Shown here one piece after another: positions 58,734-64,000 of a stretch of DNA of 64,000 nt. Source of the stretch: CAWFPR01 sp963817635 (GTDB taxonomy: Bacteria > Acidobacteriota > Vicinamibacteria > Vicinamibacterales > 2-12-FULL-66-21); assembly GCA_963817635.1 (NCBI GenBank), contig CAWFPR010000013.1, forward strand, positions 186,001 through 250,000, given 5' to 3'. The notes beneath the pieces are model-generated. The model was not told the origin of the DNA. It ran no database searches and was given only the letters and a program-made list of their open reading frames with translations. The position numbers and the translations under genes were made by a program. Numbering within the stretch: position 1 is the first letter of the stretch; each line of letters begins with the position of its first letter.

Positions 58734-60575
58734 ATGCGACGTTACGTTCTCCTGGCCATTTTCGTGGTGCTGCTGGTGCCCGCGGTGTCGGCGCAGCGCA
58801 CGGTCAAACCCCCGCTGCACGGACGCCATTGGATGGCGATCACCGGCAAGCCGCTCGGCGCCACCGCCGGCGCGATGATGTTCCAGAAGGGCGGCAATGC
58901 CGTGGATGCCGCGTGCGCCATGCTCGGCGCCGTGGCGACGATGTGGGACACGCTCGGGTGGGGAGGGGAAACCCAGGCGCTGATCTTCAACCCGAAGACC
59001 GGCAAGGTGATCGGCATCGACGCGCTGGGCGTTGCACCCACGGGCGCGACCCCCGAATTCTTCCACGCCAAAGGTATGGCGTATCCGCCCGCGTACGGGC
59101 CGCTCGCGGCCGTGACGCCCGGCACGCCCGGCGGGCTGCTCGTGATGCTGGCCGAGTACGGCACGATGAGCCTCGCCGATGTCCTCGGCCCGGCGATCCA
59201 GATGGCCGACGGCTATGCGATCGAAGCGCAGGCAGCCGACGCGATCGAGCGCCAGAAGAGTGAAATCAAGAAGTGGAAGTACTCGGTGCCGGTGTTCCTG
59301 CCCCACGCCGGGCAGAAACGTGAGGCGCCGGAAGCCGGTGAGATCTTCAAACAGCCCGATCTGGCGGCAACCCTGCGCAAGCTCGTCGAGGCCGAGCAGC
59401 AGGCGCGCGCCGCGGGCAAGAACCGCAAGGACGCGATCTATGCCGCCTACGATCGCTTCTACAAGGGAGACATCGCCCGGGAGTTTGCGCGCGGCTCGCA
59501 GGAGATGGGCGGGCTGCACACAACGGAGGATCTGGCGAACTGGAAGGTGCACATCGAAGAGCCGGTGATGACCGATTACAAGGGCATCCAGGTGTACAAA
59601 CTCACGGCCTGGACGCAGGGGCCGGCGCTGCTGCAGTCGCTGAACATCCTGGAGCACTTCGATCTCAAGTCGATGGGCTACAACAGCGCGCGCTACATCC
59701 ACACGCTCTACCAGGCGATGAATCTCGCGTTCGCCGACCGCGACTTCTACTATGGCGACACGTACGTCCCGCCCGAGGAACCCGTGCGGGGTTTGCTGTC
59801 GAAGGACTACGCGAAGGCGCGGGCCGCGCTGATCGATCCGGCCCACAACGACCCGACGGTCAAGCCTGGCGATCCCTATCCGTACCAGAATGGCAGCAAC
59901 CCGTTCAGCGACCTGCTCGCGAACTGGGGCGCCAGGCCGACCGCGCCGGGGTCTGGCGCTGCGGGCGCGCGTACATTCGATGAGGGCTTCACGGCCGGGA
60001 CGACCTCGATCCAGGCGGCCGACGAGGAGGGCTGGGTCGTATCCGTGACGCCCAGCGGAGGCTGGATCCCGGCGGCCATCGCGGGCCGTACCGGCGTCGG
60101 CATGAGCCAGCGGATGCAGAGCTTCGTGCTCGATCGCACACAGGGCCCGTACAACGTGCTCGAGCCCGGCAAGCGGCCGCGCGTGACGCTCACGCCGAGC
60201 CTGGCGCTCAAGGATGGCAAGCCGTTCCTGTCCTTCGCGGTGCAGGGGGGCGATACCCAGGACCAGAACCTGCTCCAGTTCTTCCTGAACGTGGTCGAGT
60301 TCGGCATGACCGTGCAGCAGGCCACCGAGGCGCCCAACTTCAACAGTTACCAGATGCACAGTTCATTCGACGACCACAAGATCGAGCCCGGGCGCATGAC
60401 GCTGAACGAGTCGATGCCCCCGTGGGTGCGCCAGGAACTTCAGCAGATGGGCTACCGGCTCGATTACCAGCGCCTCACCTCCGGTCCTATCAACGCCATG
60501 TTCTTCGATCGCAGGAATGGCTCGATATGGGGCGGGTCGAGCAATCACGGCGAGGACTACGGCATCGCCTGGTAG
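58734..60575 (+). CDS. Gamma-glutamyltransferase-family Ntn hydrolase, exported
   Basis: A 613-residue protein with a signal peptide (VLLAIFVVLLVPAVSAQ). Family features are MMFQKGGNAVDAACAML, WGGETQALIF, the large-subunit LGPAIQMADGYAIEA, and the processing site FTAGTTSIQAADEEGWVVSVTPSGGW, where the second Thr would be the new N-terminal nucleophile. In classical enzymes TTHxSVVD follows; here it is TTSIQAAD, so substrate choice may differ. It ends SNHGEDYGIAW. It probably acts in the periplasm on glutathione or gamma-glutamyl or acyl peptides. Confidence 0.9.
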   Translation: MRRYVLLAIFVVLLVPAVSAQRTVKPPLHGRHWMAITGKPLGATAGAMMFQKGGNAVDAACAMLGAVATMWDTLGWGGETQALIFNPKTGKVIGIDALGVAPTGATPEFFHAKGMAYPPAYGPLAAVTPGTPGGLLVMLAEYGTMSLADVLGPAIQMADGYAIEAQAADAIERQKSEIKKWKYSVPVFLPHAGQKREAPEAGEIFKQPDLAATLRKLVEAEQQARAAGKNRKDAIYAAYDRFYKGDIAREFARGSQEMGGLHTTEDLANWKVHIEEPVMTDYKGIQVYKLTAWTQGPALLQSLNILEHFDLKSMGYNSARYIHTLYQAMNLAFADRDFYYGDTYVPPEEPVRGLLSKDYAKARAALIDPAHNDPTVKPGDPYPYQNGSNPFSDLLANWGARPTAPGSGAAGARTFDEGFTAGTTSIQAADEEGWVVSVTPSGGWIPAAIAGRTGVGMSQRMQSFVLDRTQGPYNVLEPGKRPRVTLTPSLALKDGKPFLSFAVQGGDTQDQNLLQFFLNVVEFGMTVQQATEAPNFNSYQMHSSFDDHKIEPGRMTLNESMPPWVRQELQQMGYRLDYQRLTSGPINAMFFDRRNGSIWGGSSNHGEDYGIAW

Positions 60576-60635
60576 GCGGCCCGCACGAAATCGCCGACGC
60601 GGGGGCCGTTGACGGGGGCGGCGCTGACGGGCGCG

Positions 60636-61073
60636 CTAGGAAAGGGATCGCATGAACGCGATGACGTCTGCGGCGTCCTGCTGAGACATGTGGAAGCGCG
60701 GCATGGGGGCCCGCAACTGGCGGCCGTCACGTCCGATGGCGCCCTCGGTGAGCAGTCGCAACGCCTGCGCGTCGTCGTACCCCGGGAGCCCGCGGTTGCG
60801 CGGCGCGATGAGCGCCCAGTCGTTCGGCCAGGGTGGCCGGACGGGCACGGGGGCGCCGTCGAACTTGCGTGATTCGATGATGGCGCCCTGGCTGTCCCGC
60901 GGCGAGTGGCACTCGGCGCACATGGCGACTTCTTCCACGATGTAACGACCGTGTTCGACGTTCCCGCTGATCGACTGCGCGGCGGCCGGCGCCTGCGACT
61001 GTGGGGACGTGCGGGCCAGGCCGGCACTGGCAAGCAGCAGTGCGGCGCCGGCGATCACATGTGAACTCCGCAT
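60636..61073 (-). CDS. Monohaem cytochrome c, exported
   Basis: A 145-residue protein with a signal peptide (HVIAGAALLLASAGLA), one haem motif CAECH and a likely axial Met in APMPRFHM. The region GRYIVEEVAMCAECHSPRD is typical of cytochrome c domains accompanying alcohol or aldehyde dehydrogenases. The start at 61073 follows GGAGGAA. It is alone on the minus strand, 73 bases from the cyclase gene, so co-transcription is possible. It is probably a periplasmic electron carrier. Confidence 0.9.
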   Translation of the reverse strand: MRSSHVIAGAALLLASAGLARTSPQSQAPAAAQSISGNVEHGRYIVEEVAMCAECHSPRDSQGAIIESRKFDGAPVPVRPPWPNDWALIAPRNRGLPGYDDAQALRLLTEGAIGRDGRQLRAPMPRFHMSQQDAADVIAFMRSLS

Positions 61074-61146
61074 TCGAGATGTTCCTCCTGGGCCGATTAT
61101 GACCGATTGGCCGCGCGCCGTCTGTATCGCGTCGGCTGAAACGGCC

Positions 61147-62775
61147 TCAGGCAATACCGGAGATCCCGAACGCGGTGTCGTCAGCGGTCGAATCGTCCGG
61201 GCGCGCATCTGGCCTCTGCGAATCCGGGAACGCCGGCGGGTCCCGCTCGAAGTAGGTTCGATAGCGCTTGAGGAACGCGTCCGGGGCCACGCCGTCGCCG
61301 CCGCCCGACACCAGCACGGGGAGCGCGCCTTTCGCGAAGAACATCTCCAGGTCGCGTTTGTCCTTGGTGGCCACCTTGCCGCGCGGCTCGATGTCGAAAA
61401 AATCCTTCACGCGGCGCGCGGTTTCCGCCGACAGATTGATCCGGTTGTTGGCGCCGCTCGACTCCATCCGCGATGCGTAGTTGACCGTGTCTCCCCAGAC
61501 GTCGAATGCGAACTTCTGAATCCCGACGACGCCCGCGATGACCGGCCCCGTGTGAATGCCTATCCGCACGCCCCATGCCGCCTGCGGCCGCCGCCGACCC
61601 TGCTCCGCCACGGCATCGATCATCTCGAAGGCCGCCAGTACCGTGTCGACGGGGTGTGACGGCGTGCGGACGGGCAGCCCGCCGGCGCACATGTAGCTGT
61701 CGCCGATGGTCTTCAGCTTTTCGATGCCGTACCGGGCTACGATGCGGTCGAACGCGGTGAAGTACTCGTGCAGGCACTCGACCAGCTCCTCGGCCGCGAG
61801 CTGCTCGGTCGCGACCGTGAAGCCGACGAAGTCGGTGAAGAGGATCGTCACTTCTTCGAAGTACCGTGGCGCGACCTTGCCTTCGGCGGCGAGTTCCGCG
61901 GCGATCTGCGACGGCAGGATGTTGTGCAGCAGGGCGCCGACGGCCTGCCGCTGGCGCTCGACCTCCTGGTTCTGCCCGACCAGCTCGTCGTTGGCGAGCG
62001 TCAGCTGCTGCCGCGCATCCGAGAGGCTCTCCGCCATGTCGTTGAAGGCGTGGGCCACCAGTCCGATCTCGTCCCTCGAACGCACCTCGATGCGATGGTC
62101 GAGCCGCATGCTGCCGATGAGGCTGGCTCCCAGTTTCAGCTCGCCGAGCGGACGCGTGAGGCTGCGCGCAATGAAGTACGCGATGGCCACGGCGATGCAC
62201 ATCGACAGGCCGAAGATCCCCAGGTTGATGCGCTGGGTGAGCGTGGAGACGCTGGCGAACCGCGCTTCCGCGTCGTCGGCGAGCGCCTGCTGCTGTTTGA
62301 CGAGTGCAGGCAGCATCGTCGTGAGGACCCGCGTCCGCAGCGGCTCGGCCCGGACCTGGAAGGCGACCGCCCAGCCCGGCTCCTTGCTGAGATATTCGTA
62401 GAACTGGCGCCATGCCTCCGCCAGCTTGGCGTAGGTCTGCTCGAGCTCGGTGACCGCGGCGAGCTGGTCCGACCCGCTGAGGCTCTTCAGGAGCTGAATG
62501 TTGGCGGCGCCCTTGGCCAGCTGTTCGTCGAAGAACGCACGCGCCTCCGGCATGTCGCCGACGTCTTCCATCTGGCTGAGCAGCGCCACCTGCTTCTGCA
62601 GGTCGTCCACGCGATGCGTCAGCTCGGACATGACGACCTGGCGCTTGAGCGCGCGATCGACGGTCGCCATCGACCGATCGCGCAGACGCGCGCTCCAGAA
62701 CTGGACGGCCTGGGTGACGGCAAAGAGCGCCAGGATCGCGACGAACGCGAGGGTCAGCCGGCGCCGAATCGTCAT
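61147..62775 (-). CDS. Membrane class III adenylate/guanylate cyclase with HAMP domain
   Basis: A 542-residue receptor cyclase. Membrane helix 1 (AFVAILALFAVTQAVQFW), a helical periplasmic sensor of about 150 residues, helix 2 (GLSMCIAVAIAYFIARS), HAMP, a coiled coil, and a class III catalytic domain (TILFTDFVGFTVATEQL, KTIGDSYMCAGG, VWGDTVNYASRMES). The metal Asp residues and the transition-state Asn/Arg are present. The TIGDSYMCAGG loop with Lys in EKLKTIGD favours ATP. It overlaps the substrate-binding-like gene upstream, so it may sense that protein's ligand. Confidence 0.92.
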   Translation of the reverse strand: MTIRRRLTLAFVAILALFAVTQAVQFWSARLRDRSMATVDRALKRQVVMSELTHRVDDLQKQVALLSQMEDVGDMPEARAFFDEQLAKGAANIQLLKSLSGSDQLAAVTELEQTYAKLAEAWRQFYEYLSKEPGWAVAFQVRAEPLRTRVLTTMLPALVKQQQALADDAEARFASVSTLTQRINLGIFGLSMCIAVAIAYFIARSLTRPLGELKLGASLIGSMRLDHRIEVRSRDEIGLVAHAFNDMAESLSDARQQLTLANDELVGQNQEVERQRQAVGALLHNILPSQIAAELAAEGKVAPRYFEEVTILFTDFVGFTVATEQLAAEELVECLHEYFTAFDRIVARYGIEKLKTIGDSYMCAGGLPVRTPSHPVDTVLAAFEMIDAVAEQGRRRPQAAWGVRIGIHTGPVIAGVVGIQKFAFDVWGDTVNYASRMESSGANNRINLSAETARRVKDFFDIEPRGKVATKDKRDLEMFFAKGALPVLVSGGGDGVAPDAFLKRYRTYFERDPPAFPDSQRPDARPDDSTADDTAFGISGIA

Positions 62776-63277
62776 GGCTTGATCAGGTGCAGCGGATACC
62801 CTGGCTCACCGGGCAGGAGACCGTCGATCTTGAGCACCTTCAGTCCCGGCCTGACCTCGCTGGCTGCCATGAAGGCGATGGCCCCCGGCACGGCTTCGAC
62901 CAGCTGGCTGGTCGTGTCGCTCGAGTACACGATCTTGGGCGGCGTCGCCGTTTCGGCCCGGAAGATCTTCGCGATCCAGAACTGCTTGAACTGCGGCTCG
63001 GTCATCCGGTAGATCGTCTTCAGGACCGCCTCGCGCTCGGCGGTCGCCGGCGCGCGGATCAGGAGCACGACAGGCATGTCGCGGGACCAGGTACCTGCTT
63101 TTCGCCGATAAAGACCTGGCGGAGCTCGGCGAAACTCAGCTGGGTGACCGGCGTGTCCGGGTGCACGACGATGGCGAGGTCGCCGGCTTTTGCGCCCTGC
63201 GGTCCCTCGGCACGGACCAGCATGGTCCAGGCGCACACCATTACGACCGCCATTGACGCAACGCGACGCGACATCAT
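62772..63277 (-). CDS. PstS-like periplasmic binding-domain protein (frameshifted near 63095)
   Basis: About 165 residues with a signal peptide (MAVVMVCAWTMLVRA). The start of a PBP-like domain, LAIVVHPDTPVTQLSFAELRQVFIGEK, is typical of phosphate-binding-like proteins. After a one-base break it continues TEPQFKQFWIAKIFRAE, KIVYSSDTTSQLVEAVPGAIAFM and LHLIKP. It is only half the length of true PstS and resembles the short PBP-like proteins next to signalling genes. It overlaps the cyclase gene by four bases. Confidence 0.78.
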
Positions 63278-63302
63278 GTGACTTCGGCCCCTGTCTTCAG
63301 AG

Positions 63303-64000
63303 TCAGAAAACGAATGCGACCTGCACGAAGACGCCGTTGCTGCGCGGCGTGTCCAACCGACGGGAGTTGCGGTACTCGAGCTTGACGGCAACCACATCAG
63401 TCAGCTCGTAGCGCACGCCGGCGGTGGAGATTGTCAGGTCGACGTTGCCGAACACCGGTTCGCCGTCCACGCCGAACATCCGCTCGAAACGGTAGTAAGG
63501 CTTCCACTGCGCGAGGCTCGGCGGACGGTATGCCGCCTGCACGTAGAACGCGCGGCTCGTGTAGGCTCTGTCGGCAACGGGATCGCGGTGGTTCACATTG
63601 GTGAACTCGGCGATGATCTCGGGGGTCTCGCGGCTCAGGGCGATGTAGGCGGAGGAGATGACCTCCCGGACTTCCGGGGTGCCGGCCGCAGTGATGAGGT
63701 CGTGATAGACGGCGCCGCCGGCTTCGAGGCCATAGAGGCGTGCCGGCCGCACGTACAGTTTTCCCAGCCAGGCCCGGTTGCGATTGACGTCCCCGGCATC
63801 ACCGGCGCGCCCGATGAGGGCGCCACGGCCGTTCCCAACGCCCACGTTGTAAGACAGCCCGAGCGTCGGGGAACTGACAAGACCTTCCGCGAGCAGCCCG
63901 ACGAAGTGCACCGGCTGGAACACTCCGCCGAACTGAATCATCTCCGGACGCCGAATGGTCGTCTGGAGCCAGAGACCGTGATGGAAGGCCGTATTCCAGT
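63303..64000 (-). CDS. Porin-like outer-membrane protein (partial, cut by window edge)
   Basis: At least 232 residues, open to the window end, with many amphipathic strands (AGGAVYHDLITAAGTP, SRAFYVQAAYRPPSLAQWKPYYRFERM, VGVRYELTDVVAVKLEYRNSRR-like pattern) and a terminal Phe (VQVAFVF), the signature of an outer-membrane beta-barrel. It lies upstream of the binding-like and cyclase genes on the same strand, 25 bases apart, so all three look like one operon. The N-terminus and signal peptide lie beyond the window. Confidence 0.75.
   Translation of the reverse strand, partial: WNTAFHHGLWLQTTIRRPEMIQFGGVFQPVHFVGLLAEGLVSSPTLGLSYNVGVGNGRGALIGRAGDAGDVNRNRAWLGKLYVRPARLYGLEAGGAVYHDLITAAGTPEVREVISSAYIALSRETPEIIAEFTNVNHRDPVADRAYTSRAFYVQAAYRPPSLAQWKPYYRFERMFGVDGEPVFGNVDLTISTAGVRYELTDVVAVKLEYRNSRRLDTPRSNGVFVQVAFVF

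Noticed and set aside
58391..58735. A 114-residue minus-strand frame in the gap before the gamma-glutamyltransferase gene
   Set aside because: It overlaps the CoA-transferase end and the hairpin, has no ribosome site and no recognisable domain. A small remnant gene remains possible.

Overview
Composition is GC-rich throughout. The gene families point to an acidobacterium, most likely of the Vicinamibacteria: two PadR-regulator/ADOP-permease pairs, an acidobacterial-type VWFA protein, large exported M14 and M28 peptidases with Gly/Arg-rich inserts, and several sigma-factor/kinase modules. This assignment is inferred from family content, because no rRNA or tRNA gene was seen. The window looks like ordinary chromosome; no prophage, IS element or CRISPR array was recognised.

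A caution applies to the whole annotation. At least fourteen genes are split by apparent single-base insertions or deletions, often in or near short homopolymers or repeats, and their two halves align as one family member. Residual assembly errors are as likely as true pseudogenes. Spans are therefore given for the whole gene with the break position. Two histidine kinases (27.8-28.7 kb and 53.7-54.6 kb) are different: they have lost whole domains.

Layout. 0-4.4 kb: PadR/ADOP edge fragment, VapBC toxin-antitoxin, fused TRAP permease, a lone prepilin-like protein. 4.5-13.4 kb: M14 peptidase, H1-like basic protein, M28 peptidase, then a VWFA / small protein / HerA-like ATPase operon. 13.4-24.4 kb: membrane and TPR proteins, beta-propeller, YHS-domain protein, ADOP permease with PadR, GT-C-like membrane protein, and a divergent Omp85 barrel plus exported kinase-fold-like protein. 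24.3-27.8 kb: methionine/threonine operon (homoserine dehydrogenase, short aspartokinase, cystathionine-synthase-type enzyme) behind a SAM-I riboswitch with a visible promoter. 27.8-29.9 kb: remnant sensor kinase, response regulator, LysE exporter.

30.0-38.3 kb is the most interesting part. A sensor kinase with two c-type haem motifs, an archaemetzincin-like protease and a sigma-54 response regulator are coupled. They are followed by a 390-bp regulatory region holding three related 18-bp sites and a textbook sigma-54 promoter. Downstream is an operon for a membrane quinone/cytochrome-type complex: Cys-rich tail-anchored protein, Tat-exported four-cluster ferredoxin, NrfD/HybB subunit, triheme cytochrome c7 and two membrane-anchored GcvH-like proteins that lack the lipoyl lysine at its normal place. 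The reading is a redox-sensing switch that turns on an electron-transfer complex.

38.4-49.8 kb: small membrane proteins, YbaK-like deacylase, second M14 peptidase, citrate synthase, SDR, ECF sigma/Ser-Thr kinase pair, HAD hydrolase. 49.9-64 kb: alpha/beta hydrolase with ECF sigma and membrane partner, receiver-like protein, RluA-type pseudouridine synthase with a DUF3079 protein, an exported phospholipase-A2-like protein, CoA-transferase, gamma-glutamyltransferase-like enzyme, cytochrome c, and a porin-like / substrate-binding-like / adenylate cyclase operon cut by the right edge.

Two kinds of extragenic sequence recur: GGGCTCA-type heptamer arrays that sit directly after stop codons, always in the sense orientation, and long palindromic elements.
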